Assembly (NCBI GenBank): GCA_038373885.1
Contig: JAWZYV010019947.1
Coordinates: 310,001 to 374,000 of the forward strand
Direction of reading: 5' to 3'
Length of the DNA stretch: 64,000 nt
Source of the DNA: Cheiracanthium punctorium
Taxonomy: Eukaryota; Arthropoda; Arachnida; Araneae; Cheiracanthiidae
The notes under the pieces were generated by a model. It saw only the letters and a list, made by a program, of their open reading frames with translations. It did no database searches and had not been told where the DNA came from. The position numbers and the translations under genes were made by a program. Position 1 is the first letter of the stretch, and every line of letters begins with the position of its first letter. Shown here one piece after another: positions 21,510-32,319 of the stretch.

Positions 21510-22590
21510 AATGTTCCAAAAAATTCTGAAATACTTTTACACAGTGTCCCACATGAATTCTCTGAGCTAAACAGTTCGTCCAAGTTTTTGATACACTCCC
21601 ACAGCCGAAATTGAATTTTGCGTGATTTTGTTTACTTAAATTCAATAAGAGGATCTTTCTGAGAGCTTACAGACTGTGAAAGTTTGAGTTTCTGTATTAG
21701 ATTGAATACATTTATTTCTCCTGTCTGGTAAACACTTTCCTTTGTGTGTGTATTCACAACAGGAGTAACAAATAGTTATTGAAGATCGATACATTTAGAA
21801 TTGAATTAAAATTAGATATCCTTATAGTCAACATTCTTTTGCTATCTAGATAGTAAAACTTTCAGAAAAGCTGTTATGTATTACTAAAGTTACATTTCAC
21901 TGCATATAATACTCTTTTTTTATTAAATAACGTCAGGTAACTATCATGAAAAATGAAATGCAGTGATCTAGCTGTTAGAGATAGTTTTGTTCTTATTTCT
22001 TATCTCCGTACTAAAATGTATAGAAATAGATTTATGCTTACATTAGCATATTTGTTACAAATATTCAAACTGTTATTAATATTACTTTGTATTTTTAAGA
22101 AATTTAATGAAAATCACTATAGAACTATACAGTAAAACTTAAACAATTTGAGACTTCAAACAATGAGAGATTTGAGGTTCGTTCTTTTACAAACTGAGTC
22201 ACAAAATATTCTAAAACTGACCACCTAATGTTAATAAGAAATTCAGACTATATGTACCTCCTGAAATAAATAATACTTTTTTCACTGATATTTATTTTAA
22301 AGGAACTTATGAAATACCAAAAATAATGATATGCCGGTCACACACCAAAGATGCTCCTGCCGAAAATTTTGAGAGACCCCATAAAATTCGTTCACCGTCG
22401 TTTAACTGAAGAGTAAAAATTATAAACATATTTATACTTATTGTACTGCGCTTGAAATGGATTAATGTCTCTCAACTGCGATAGATCGAAATGTACTGGA
22501 ATTCTTTTGAATGTTCCTGTAGAAGAACTACTAATAACACAGACACTATCTTTGGACAAATATTAAAAGGGTATATGAGCATTCCGCAAC
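21510..22590. other. No gene; one orphan pogo-like end
   Basis: AT-rich DNA. At 22130 (after TA) cagtaaaacttaaacaattt is a pogo/Tigger-like terminus with some 70 bases of related sequence and no partner. Frames here are chance. Confidence 0.45.
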
Positions 22591-22599
22591 TTCAGTACA

Positions 22600-23050
22600 A
22601 CGCGTGATAATACTTGTTACGAGGTGATCAACCACCACCGCAGATTTCAGCTTTCGTCATTCCTCCTGTAGGGTGCTTTCTAAATCTTCGAGAGTGGCCG
22701 GAGGTGGGAAACGTCTACATACAGCACGGACGGAGTCATCCCAAAGATTTTCAATTGGATCAAGGTCCACCGAGTAAGCCGGCCACTCCTTACGTGCAAT
22801 CCCCTCCCTCTCCAGAAAACCGTCGGAGCTCTATGGGAAGCGCATTATCGTCCATTAAAACAAAAGAACGACCAACTGTTGCAGCGTACAGTTCCACAAT
22901 GGGGCTCTAAGACTTCGTCTCGATGCCGTCATAGAGCCTCGCCTGTAGATGTGCAGGTCGGTGCGATATCCCAATGAAAAACCTGCCCAGTCCTGCTTCC
23001 ATCGCTGGATGCGTGATGTTTGGTGATGTTCTCGGGCCAATAGCGGAATT
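22600..23050 (-). pseudogene. Tc1-type transposase fragment
   Basis: On the minus strand, in several frames, the sequence encodes REHHQTSRIQRWKQDWAG, GYRTDLHIYRRGSMTASR, YRDE.LEP and LYAATVGRSFVLMDDNARPH, then a decayed region upstream of the DPIENLWD-type motif. These are the central and C-terminal parts of a Tc1-family DDE transposase around the second catalytic Asp (DDNARPH) and the Glu. The plus-strand 98-codon frame at 22614 is its shadow. The 3' flank tacgaggtgatcaaccacc matches 63410-63770 in reverse, so both come from one family. Confidence 0.75.
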
Positions 23051-23064
23051 AAGGTAAGAAGCGT

Positions 23065-23585
23065 TAGAGATGAGACGGGCTCAGCCCGTGCCCGAAAGCC
23101 CGAGCCCGGACCGGGCCCGGGCTCTGTAATTCACAACTGCGTTCGGGCCCGGGCTCGTGAAAAATTTCTTCTTTATTGAACATACGCCTCGAAACAGATT
23201 TTAAAAAGTAATTGATGAGGAAAATAAAAGTACTTATAAAAAAAAAATAGTGGCACAGGCGCCTAGAAGGTGCGTGAAGCTCTTTGGGTATTTCAGAACG
23301 GCTGCTTTTATTACTTAGTTAGTCATGAGATCCGGCATTTTTTGATAAACACGGATATATAGAAAGTGCATTGAGAGTTTGCAACTATATTTTTCTTTAA
23401 TTTGCAGAAACGGCAAAATTTATATTCTATCAATGAAGTAATTGAACTTTTTTTTATCTTTTGCTGAAATTTCGGGCTCGGGCGGGCTCTGGCTCCGACT
23501 TAAATAATATTGCTCGGGCTCGGGCGGGCTCGGATTAAAAGTCATCGGACTCGGGCTTCAAAAAATGAGCCCGAACTCATCTCTA
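23065..23585. mobile_element. hAT-type element (521 bp), GC-rich ends, perfect duplication
   Basis: The repeat agaagcgt is identical at 23057-23064 and 23586-23593. The ends are tagagatgagacgggctc and, read inward, tagagatgagttcgggctc. TAGAGATG with an 8-bp duplication is a standard hAT signature. The outer 80-100 bases are packed with gggctcggg/cccgagccc motifs, giving strong local self-complementarity, while the centre is AT-rich and non-coding. It lies directly beside the Tc1 fragment at 22600. Confidence 0.9.
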
Positions 23586-23599
23586 AGAAGCGTTAAAGA

Positions 23600-24905
23600 C
23601 TATTGAATGTCATTATTTGGCCCATGCCGAAAATTGTGTCAGATGTTGCCAAACTTGACAGGCATGACATGTCAGGCTGTCGTGTAGCTTGAAGACTTTT
23701 GTCAAAATATCAACAAATTTGTCGCCAAGAAAAAGTTTCCAAAACTGAACCCAGTTTAGCGACACCGCTTATATTTGAACAGAAGTTTTTAGTTACTGAA
23801 GACCGTATCTAATTTTCAAATGAAATAAGTTTAAATGAAGAGCATGAAAAAAGTATGTAATTTAATGGACGAACCATAGAAGTTACGTAGTGTGCACTTC
23901 AAATGTTTTAAACTGTCATTATATCAAAACAAAGTTTATTGAAACAGAATTTACCATTTTAAAAGAAAACAGAGTGAAAAATGTGCAAGTTTACATTATT
24001 GGGGACTGAAATTCATAAAAATGAAGTAAGATAACGGCGAGAAAAAAAAAAAAACAGGCTTTTATCCATATCCATCACATCCCGAGAACAAATTGTCATT
24101 CTAAACATGTACTAAAAGAAGTACATTTTAACAGTTTATGATAAAACAAATGACAGACCACATTTGCTTCTTACAAATGCTTTCCCTTTTATACCTCAAA
24201 TATTTCAAGTAAAATTTCTCATTTGTCCTGAAAGTTTTTCGTGTACAGATAAACAAAGCGAAACAGAATCTTGCATCTTTCTTTTACAGAAATGATTCAT
24301 GACATGTCATGCTTCTCAGGCAATAAAGAATTCATAAATCGTTGCGTAATATTTCCCCCCCCCTATATTTATCATAGTGTGGTAAACATTTTTATATTTT
24401 TGTCATGTTGTATAGGAGAATTTTAGCGTTCACGCTTTAATAAAAACCGCCAAGAACTTGTGCTTACTCAATATCGAAAATGCCTTCTTTGAATGACGGT
24501 TAGAGTCAAGTGAATTATATATGAGAAGCATTATACGAGTCTTAATGTATTTTGATCATTCTACAAACTCTTATGGAATAATAGATCCAGTCTGAAGGAA
24601 AATGAAAGAAATGTTGAATTTAAAAATTCATGTATCACTTCTAAACTTCACTTGGTATTCAAAAAGTTCCATACAAGATAGAGTTTATTATCACAGTTTT
24701 ACATTATATTAACCTTTTACTGCATTAGTGTTACTTTCTTGTACGAAGTAAAAGGAAGTAAAATGATCGCAAAAATTTAAGGCAGAATTTTGAATGACCA
24801 CCTGTTAGTATCAAGCGTATATAAAAATTGTGTTAATCTTCATTATAAATAAATATTTTGAGGACTTGTTTGGGAGGGGGTGGGGGGTTTTCAACAATAC
24901 AAAAT
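23600..24905. other. No recognisable feature
   Basis: AT-rich DNA with a C8-9 run near 24355 and a G-run near 24875. No coding or terminal-repeat evidence. Confidence 0.55.
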
Positions 24906-24913
24906 CTAGGCAA

Positions 24914-25284
24914 GTCTCGTGATGGCCTAGTCACTGAACTCCATTCCCGTAAGAACACGGAAAGTGAAGCAGCACCCGGCTTGACCAGTGCTTGAGAGGG
25001 TGAACTCCTCTGGGACCGTGTACGCTAATGGGAGCATGTGCATGTAAAATCCGTCGTGGCTCCAGTGTCCTCCATGTTTAACGCTACCTCTGGGGGTGCC
25101 GATTTTAGATGGTTGGACCCCCACCTGGAATTGCTTCAAAATAGGGACCCCGAGCTAAGTCGGACTTCCTCCCACTGGGGCTCATTAAAATGGAAACCGC
25201 CCCTTCCGCCCATCGCCTTCCTATATGGGGGATCTGGCACCACTCTGCGGTTGCCAGAAGGTATTAGAAATAACAAACAACAAC
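24914..25284 (+). mobile_element. Long SINE-like retroposon with AAC tail
   Basis: A 12-base direct repeat with one mismatch flanks it: aaatctaggcaa (24902-24913) and aaatccaggcaa (25285-25296). It ends in a simple tail (aataacaaacaacaac), and the body is markedly GC-richer than its surroundings. A target duplication plus simple tail indicates retroposition. The 5' part (gatggcctagtcactgaact) may be a tRNA-like head, but clear A and B boxes are not evident. The 70- and 96-codon frames within it are not genes. Confidence 0.75.
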
Positions 25285-25299
25285 AAATCCAGGCAATGT

Positions 25300-25797
25300 T
25301 TTTAAATATTTCCATTAAAAGTTTTTGAATTTAAAATATATTCACTCAATAAAATTACAAAACTTTTCGTTGAATTTATTTTAGCATCATACACATTCCT
25401 CTCGAAATATTATTGAATTTATATATATAAGAAAGCACTGTTCCTCATTTTGACACAGTAATTACTTATTACATGGTGTCTCTATGGTAACTATTATGTT
25501 AAATGTGAAAATTAAACCAGTTATTCTATGGATTAAAGAAGGATTGCGTTATTTACTGTGCCTGTCGACTGTTCCAGATGTCGCTGCATCTGATAAGGTA
25601 AAACGCATAATGCGTCATGTCTAGGTAATTTTGGAAATTCGTTGCCACAGGTGCAAAAGAAACGATTTCAATATAGATACAATTGACTTAAAACCAGAGT
25701 GTTTTAAAAGATTAATATTTTATTTGTTTTATATTCATGCATTTTTATTTTTAGAATCTTAAGTTTTGAAATAACTTCACTTTTCGTTTGATTTCAG
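25300..25797. other. Intergenic or intronic DNA, possible upstream exon end
   Basis: AT-rich. The block ctgttccagatgtcgctgca, then tctgataag|gtaaaa (border 25597), could be the 3' end of a 5' untranslated exon joined to the exon at 25798. The donor is only moderate and no promoter was found. Confidence 0.25.
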
Positions 25798-25839
25798 TAT
25801 TTAACGACTTGACTGCCAACAATGGATACTGTTGTTATG
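25798..25839 (+). CDS. Candidate start-codon exon of a host gene (MDTVVM)
   Basis: A pyrimidine-rich tract ending atttcag (25791-25797) is a good acceptor. The exon then has ATG at 25822-25824 in the context caacaATGG, close to the preferred arthropod translation-start context, five more codons (Asp Thr Val Val Met) and an ideal donor, ATG|gtaagt. The exon is 42 bp and leaves in phase 0. Short first coding exons before long introns are common in large arthropod genomes. The remaining exons are not identifiable here, so the gene is unnamed and the call rests on splice signals only. Confidence 0.4.
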
Positions 25840-25849
25840 GTAAGTAAAT

Positions 25850-26385
25850 TATATAGTGTTAAATTTGGAAGTGAAATTAATTACCATTTGACGTCATTTT
25901 TAAGTTATACTTTTAAAAATGCAATAATAAGTTAAATGCTAACAAACTTTGACACAGCAAATTACATCACGAATATGATATCCTGAAAATGAAATATGAA
26001 CTCAGATGGAAATAGGGTAAACCATATAGCTGTTGCCCACTTAAGGCTTAGGTTTAGTGATTGCCCACAGGTAAAATGACCGTTATGTCATCATATATTT
26101 TCAGTAAAAACTAATAAAATATGTTTAATTTTAACATATCTATGAAACACTAGCTGAATATCAAATAGAAAACATTCAAAATTAACCTTTAATCAATGTT
26201 TTTCTTAAAGCGTGCAATCACTGTCACAGGGCAATTACTCTCTGGTTTATCCTATATAAATTATTTGAGAGACAAAAATTTCTAAGATAAGCAGATAAAT
26301 ATATTATTTATTTATATCATTTGCATTAGTTGTTTTAACAATACCCATTTCCTTGCGAAGAAACGGTAATTCAACTAGTTAAAAA
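25850..26385. other. No recognisable feature
   Basis: AT-rich DNA downstream of the exon candidate, probably intron if that exon is real. No repeat termini were seen until the Tc1 end at 26388. Confidence 0.45.
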
Positions 26386-26387
26386 TA

Positions 26388-27969
26388 CACTGACCTCCAA
26401 AAGTTAAGGAACAACATGCTTTTCGAAGCTCACCATAAAAAAATGACACTAACAATCAAATTTAGTTTATATAAATGAAAAAATGAACTTTATGCGAATT
26501 CAAGCAAAAATTATAGCTGCCCTTTTTTTATATAGAGAAGAACAGGCATATATGAGTGAGAAAAAAATATGAGTGATAAAAAAATATGCAAATATCAGGT
26601 TTCCGTAATTACGTGCGAAACTTTTGTTGATTTACTACTTTTGTTATCAGATTCGTTGACAATAGGCAGTAGGGATGTCCGCAATATCTGAGAGAAGCCG
26701 TTTGCCCCATTCGTGAAGGTGGTGGGTGGCCGGATGGATGGAAATGGGGTTGTCACAGGCTGAGGCTGCTAGGCGTCTTAATCTGTCTCGCAGTGTGGTC
26801 CACCGTCTCTGGAATCAATATCAAACCGAAGCTTCTGTGTCCAGAAGACATGTTCCAGGACGACCACGATCTACAACACCTGCAGAAGACCGCTTTATGT
26901 CTCTTTCGGCCCGAAGAAGAAGAAGCACTTCTACCGCAACTTGTTGCAGACCACTCTGTAGCATCAGAGAGAAGAATATCCGCTGGTACGGTGCGAATGC
27001 GTCTTCATAATGCAGGTCTCTGTGCAAGATGACCAGTTGTGTGTGTCCCCCTCAACGGACGACAGAGAGGGGTCAACTTATCTTGATCAAGAGAGTACGT
27101 TTTCTGAACTAGACAGCAATGGGCTTCTGTACTCTTTACAGACGAGTCCAGATTCACACTGGAGAGCGATTCAGGAGGTCTGTTGATCTGGAGGAAACAA
27201 AGCACCAGATACCATCAATCCAAATCTGTAAAAACACAATTACCGAGGTGACGGAATATTGGCTTGGGAAGGGCTTCTCTCTCGGTGGTCACACTGACCT
27301 GCATGTGTTTCAGGGAAAGAACTCTAACTGCTGTGAGATATCGGGATGAGATCCTAGATCCATGTGCTCGCCCATATGCCGGTGCATTTGGCAATGATTT
27401 CATTCTGATGGGTGATAATGCCCGACCTCACCGAGCTGTGCTTGTCGAGGATTATCTTGAGAGTCAAGGTTTGGAGCGAATGGAATGGCCAGCTCAATCT
27501 CCAGACATCAATCCGATAGAACATGTTTGGGACTACCTTGGCAGACAAGTGGCTGCTTTAAGTCCTCCTCCAAGATCATTGCAGGAGCTGGAACAAGGAC
27601 TAATCCGTGCGTGGTCTTTGCTCCCTATTGATGTGCCCGACAACTTAATTAGCAGCATGGAGAATCGATGCCGCCAGTACATTGCAATTAGGGGTGGACA
27701 CATTCCTTATTAGAACTCATTTTTGTAATGTTTCCACCACATGTTTCCACAAAAAGCTTTGATAAACTGTTTTCTCCAGAAATGGACTTTTCTTCAAAAG
27801 TGTTCTTTTGCTTTTACACCATGTTTGTCTTGAATTTATGTAAATTTCTATGTCGTACTCAATACAGAACTATTTAGTGCTCCGTTAGTCCAAATTTTTT
27901 GCTTCTATGTTCATTCGTTTCCATATTATTCACAAAAAACAGGTTGTACCTAACTTTTGGAGGGCAGTG
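26388..27969 (+). mobile_element. Tc1-type transposon, nearly complete but inactive
   Basis: TA flanks both ends (26386-26387 and 27970-27971). The inverted termini are cactgacctccaaaagttaa on the left and, read inward, cactgccctccaaaagttag on the right, each followed by a diverged ggaacaac/gtacaac. The 1582-bp length is usual for Tc1. The single gene inside (26672-27713) is broken by frameshifts. Confidence 0.9.
26672..27713 (+). pseudogene. Frameshifted DD34E Tc1 transposase
   Basis: The N-terminal helix-turn-helix is clear (MGLSQAEAARRLNLSRSVVH, from 26741), followed by a GRPR-type linker (PGRPRSTTP). A frameshift near 26880 moves the reading (VADHSVASERRISAGTVRMR). The first catalytic Asp is in LFTDESRF (about 27137-27160), then frame changes again. 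The last 110 residues are intact (27376-27713) with the second Asp in GDNARPH and Glu in NPIEHVW, 34 residues apart. At least two frameshifts prevent a full protein, while the C-terminus ends at a normal stop (HIPY). Family: Tc1, DD34E. Confidence 0.88.
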
Positions 27970-27971
27970 TA

Positions 27972-28473
27972 TATATACATGCGATCATTTGAAGGTCACA
28001 GAGATTCTAAAAAAAAAAAAAAATTGTTGATGCAGAGAAAACAAGATATTGTACGGTAAAAATATAAAATAGCTGCTGATGATTTCATCCCTTTTGAATT
28101 CATTAAAATGTCATCGTGAAGAAACATGAAATACAGTCTATTTTACTTCAATTTATTTGAATGGTCAATAAGTAAAGTTAAGTCTTAAGGCAATAAGTAA
28201 ATAAAATAAAAGCATTCAAAAATTATTCACAAAAATCTTTAAATTAATTCTTTAAATAATTTTTTAAAACTATTTTCCTATTTCTTAATGATTTCTAGCA
28301 AATTTTCAAAGTTAACGACTCCTTTGAGTCCTCTAAAACTCTTTCATTTCATTTATTTATTTATTTTATCTTTCAGCTCTAGCTGACAACTTTTCCGCTG
28401 TCAGATTAAAGATAGCTTTCAGATACGAAAGTGTCAAATTCTTTTTGTCTATGCACAATATATATATAATATG

Positions 28474-28476
<3 letters not shown>
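27972..28476. other. No recognisable feature
   Basis: AT-rich DNA with an A-run near 28010. No coding evidence. Confidence 0.5.

Positions 28477-28542
<66 letters not shown>
28477..28542. repeat. (AT)n microsatellite
   Basis: About 33 uninterrupted AT units. Such tracts vary in length and are prone to assembly error. Confidence 0.95.
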
Positions 28543-28544
<2 letters not shown>

Positions 28545-28545
<1 letters not shown>

Positions 28546-29075
28546 GTTTATTTATTAAATTTTGTCCTATCTCGTGGTTATTATTCTTTAAAACCTTTTT
28601 CAGCGTTTTCGGACATCCGAGTGCATCTCTTATTTTGCACTATGTAATGTTCTATATGTTCTTGGCATTTATCAGTATTTTCTTTTTCTTCAGATTCGTA
28701 GTTTGTACTTTCTTGTTCAAAGCTCGAAATGTCTACATTAATATTTTCAGCTCATAAATTATCATCAGCTGTCTAATATAACTCGACATGAGCACAAGAC
28801 TAGAAAGCTTTAACGAGATCTGCTGTTTGGCTTTCTTTTTCAATATTTCCTTCATTTAAAATGTTTATCTGTTCATTTCTTCCAAAGATAACACTTTGAA
28901 CAACCTCTGTTATTTACACTGTAGCTTCAAAAACAGAGAACTAATATTGAAATTTAAGAATTGTATAACACACGTTCATCATAATACTTGTGTTTATGCA
29001 AAGTGACTTGCCTGGAGAATATTTTAATTGTTAAAAGGAAAAGGTAAAATTAAACCAGACATTCTAAATCGGAAA
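28545..29075. other. No recognisable feature
   Basis: AT-rich DNA with no supported gene, RNA or repeat border. Confidence 0.5.
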
Positions 29076-29076
29076 C

Positions 29077-29208
29077 ATTGAAACTCTATTCGTTAACAAG
29101 AGTGTCCGCTAAAGATTAATGGAATACACTATATGCCTTCTCGAGGGTCTGGGGATTTTAAAAAATGTCCGTTATTGAGGAGTGTCCTTTAAAGAAGGTT
29201 TTACTGTG
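29077..29208. mobile_element. pogo/Tigger-like short element
   Basis: The right end read inward is cagtaaaaccttctttaaag, then gacactcctcaataacggac. The left end is cattgaaactctattcg, followed by aagagtgtccgcta. These are decayed inverted repeats of the same type as 15452-15640. TA follows on the right; the left TA is lost. Confidence 0.55.
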
Positions 29209-29214
29209 TATAAA

Positions 29215-30085
29215 TTATGCATCATTTTTATTATTTATTTATGGCTAATCTTTTTCTCTAACATCATCTGTTTCTCTATTAAAATGCACTTTCCAAAGGT
29301 TAAAAATAGAGTTTAGAGTAACTTAGCTGCATGCATTTATTTGAAAGGAGTTTTGCACAGTTTAAACAATAATTGTTATATTTATACTGATTGAGCATTA
29401 GTGGAAAACAATTACATTAATGCTCATGCAAAGACTCTTAACTTAAAACTCCTTTCATTTAGAAAACATTTCGAATACATATAACTCTCATACTCATTCT
29501 ATAAGACATCTAAAGTTAAACAGAGAAAATGCTACACGAATAAAGATAATACTTCCAATTTTCTCGGGTTTAATTACTTATCGAAAGAGTGCACTCCCCA
29601 GATGAACTGGGGAATGCTGACGCTACGTTAAGAAACCAAAGCAACGATAAAATTGTTTTTATCTTTTTATCTGAATGCAGCAAGTAGTTCCAGAGTGAAG
29701 AAGATAATACCAAATTAAGATGCCTTATTTGCTTTTGTTTATGTCCTAGTTGTTTCATTTTCTAGGTAGTTCCATAACTATATAAACATGTTTTTATTTA
29801 TTATCTTGAATACAAACATTCAAGTGTAAATAAGATTTATCTTAACTTAGTGATACAAATGAATTCCCTGCAATTGCTGCAGTCCAATGCAACAAACTAT
29901 TGTGCATTCTATCACTTAAGAAAACAGGTTTTAATTTACAAACACATGAGTGCTTGTAAAGCTCACATCAAACATACGTTACAAATCTGAAGCTTAGACA
30001 ATTTTATTTATCAACTTTTCTCTGTTTATGAGAATACATAAAGAAGGTTAAATAATAGTTTATAGAGCTGACTGGATGGTACATT
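29215..30085. other. No recognisable feature
   Basis: AT-rich DNA. The minus frame 29570-29758 has no known domain. Confidence 0.5.
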
Positions 30086-30088
30086 ATT

Positions 30089-30298
30089 TCTGCCAAATAA
30101 GGTTTGCTTTAAATGATCATAGTGTAATAAATATTGACTTGATCGTTGGTGTTCATGTAAATACAGAAATATCTTTAAACAAGCATTTATGGTTCTGCCA
30201 AATAAGGTTTGCTTTAAATGGTCATACTGTATTAAATATTGACTTGATCTGTGGTGTTCATGTAAATACAGAAATATCGTTAAACCAGCATTTACGGT
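30089..30298. repeat. Two-copy tandem duplication, unit 105 bp
   Basis: tctgccaaataaggtttgct begins at 30089 and again at 30194. The copies differ at only a handful of bases (aaatgatcatag against aaatggtcatac). The frames on both strands (30076-30324 plus, 30026-30334 minus) owe their length to this duplication and look non-genic. Confidence 0.93.
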
Positions 30299-30304
30299 TA
30301 GTGT

Positions 30305-30955
30305 ATGTTGCAAAACATCCTTAGTCAAAAACAACTTTAATTCTTACGAAGCGGGGTTTTACTGACTGACATATTTCATAAGCGTTAATTTATATTTAAG
30401 CTAAGCATGTCGAGTTTGTATACAGATCAAATTCGAAATTTTATCTCTCAAATTTGTTGAAGTGTTAAAGGTGTTCTATTTCATGAATGAAAATTTGAGA
30501 ATGACTTTTTCTCCGTATTCAGTTTTTACTCATCTTCAAGTTTTAAAAAGGTAGTTTTCATTTTATTTTGCAATCGATACCCAGATTTATAATTTTCCCA
30601 ATTTTCTATTGTGTATGCCATAAAACTACCCATGGAATTAGCAGCTTATGAAGAGATGCTAAAATGTTCTTAAGACCCTTATTTATTTAGTTTATTATAG
30701 ATTATTCTAAACTGTAGTTATAAATCGTGATTTTTTTTCTCTTTTGAAATACAGTCATAGTCTAATGTCGTATTCTGTGTAACATATGACTATGAAATTC
30801 TGTGTCTCCAGAAAACAGAAAATGCAAAATGTGCTAACAAAACACTTTGATTCCTGGACGAGAAATTTTACTTCATTATTTTATAGGGCAACGTTGCATT
30901 TATTATTGTGTCAAAAATTACATCACTATTACTTTGCAAATTATATATATATTAT
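30305..30955. other. No recognisable feature
   Basis: AT-rich DNA without termini or coding signal. Confidence 0.5.
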
Positions 30956-30962
30956 CGATTCA

Positions 30963-31330
30963 TTATACAATTGGTCGACTAAAATGGGGGAGTGAAAAGC
31001 AATTAGAGGGGCTAGCCGTCTCCCAACTTCCTGCGTACCCTAACTTGCAAGTACGATAGTGCCGCCATCATTGACCACTGCAAAAAAGACGACAGTTTTA
31101 AACGATGGGGTTTTTCCCCAATGAGAGGGCATTGAGGTCACTTTTCGGACGTCACCACATGGCGAAATCGTCCCTTTTCTTCGTTTGCCGTGAAGGCGCG
31201 AAGGGTGTCGTTTTCCCTAAAATCTTACCAGGCACAGCTCCATGACTAGGCATTTTTGTGTTCTTTTCTTCCATCTCATTTACTTACGAGTTGGGCTCAT
31301 AAGATGGAGAAGATTGCTTTTATTAGATCG
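30963..31330. mobile_element. Single end of the GGTCGACT family with GC-richer tail
   Basis: ttatacaattggtcgact at 30963 then gggggagtgaaaa matches the left end of the complete palindromic element at 42727. After about 31000 the sequence diverges into a 300-bp GC-richer block (for example cgtcaccacatggcgaaatc) with no open frame. It contains a small hairpin, cttccatct and agatggagaag (about 31269-31313). The opposite end is missing. Confidence 0.4.
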
Positions 31331-31544
31331 GATCGGAACGTGGCGGTGGTTTATTAGTTTTAAATGATTTTTTGTTTAAATTAGAAAAAAAAATAACATC
31401 TAACTAAGGAATTCCTCTAATTTAAAATCAGTTTACTTAATTTGGTGAAAATTCTGAAGATAGATCGTTTAAAATCGCCTTAATAACTGCATTATTTTTG
31501 TATGAAAAATTGAAGTATATCGCCGTATTCTTGTTATTAAAAAT

Positions 31545-32268
31545 TTTCATTTCATTTCATTTATTTCATAAAAGAAATGCACACTACAGATTAAAATCCA
31601 TTTACAGTGATGCATAAAAGGACAAATTACATAAGACAAAATTAAAAAAGATAAAATACAGAGATAAAATAAATACCAGTCATGACTGCAAAAGTTCAAA
31701 ACACTTAACTCTAAAGACTTTAATAAGACATGTTAAAAATATCCAAATCCAAAGAAAACTTATTATAAATTTTATAAAATTTAGATAACGAAAAGTATAT
31801 GTAATTATATTTTATAATTGGATCCACAAATAAATGGCTATTACGAAGAGACCTGTTCGGTACATTTACACAAATACTTTGAAGAATATCACTGCAGTCT
31901 ACCATATTATTGACAACTTTATAAAAAAATAATAAACAAAAGAGATCACGACGAGAACTTAAACTAGGAAGACCAAAAACACTTCTCAAGTAAGATGAAG
32001 AAATATTCGGAATGTAAATAGGATTACTTTTGTAATATGAATAACGAGTAAACTGAGTCTGCACCCGCTCAAGAATTTTCATTTTATTTTTATAATACGG
32101 ATCCCAAACAAGACTACAATATTCAAGATTAGAGCGTATCAAACTAAAGTATAAGATTTTTAATGCATGAAGGTTAGAAAATTCTTTAGTTTTGCACTTA
32201 AGAAAACCAAGTTTTTTGTAAGCTTTAGAGATAATGCTATTGATATGGCGTTTTTTTTTAATAAACTG

Positions 32269-32275
<7 letters not shown>
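31545..32275 (-). mobile_element. 5'-truncated LINE insertion
   Basis: On the minus strand a reverse-transcriptase C-terminal frame (31720-32274) is followed by about 150 bases of 3' UTR and a simple tail of atgaaatgaaat repeats (plus 31545-31570). The 5' border runs straight into an (AT)n tract. 5' truncation with a simple 3' tail is usual for non-LTR retrotransposons of the CR1/Jockey kind. Confidence 0.78.
31720..32274 (-). pseudogene. Non-LTR reverse transcriptase, C-terminal fragment
   Basis: The open frame begins without a real start at the (AT)n border and reads SIISKAYKKLGFLKCKTKEF, then SLIRSNLEYCSLVWDPYYKN, then ILERVQTQFTRYSYYK, the thumb/post-RT region of CR1/Jockey-type LINEs. 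The catalytic YxDD region lies upstream and is absent. About 185 codons remain with no internal stop, so the insertion is fairly young although dead on arrival. The methionine at 32142 is internal, not a true start. Confidence 0.85.

Positions 32276-32314
<39 letters not shown>
32272..32314. repeat. (AT)n microsatellite at LINE 5' junction
   Basis: About 21 AT units abut the truncated 5' end of the LINE, so the tract may have been the target or grown after insertion. Confidence 0.93.
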
Positions 32315-32317
<3 letters not shown>

Positions 32318-32319
32318 AT

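Noticed and set aside
22614..22910. 98-codon plus-strand frame
   Set aside because: It is the antisense shadow of a minus-strand Tc1 transposase fragment with recognisable MDDNARPH and WAG motifs.
30026..30334. Overlapping 102- and 82-codon frames on both strands
   Set aside because: Their length comes from a stop-free 105-bp unit present twice; no domain, no codon bias.
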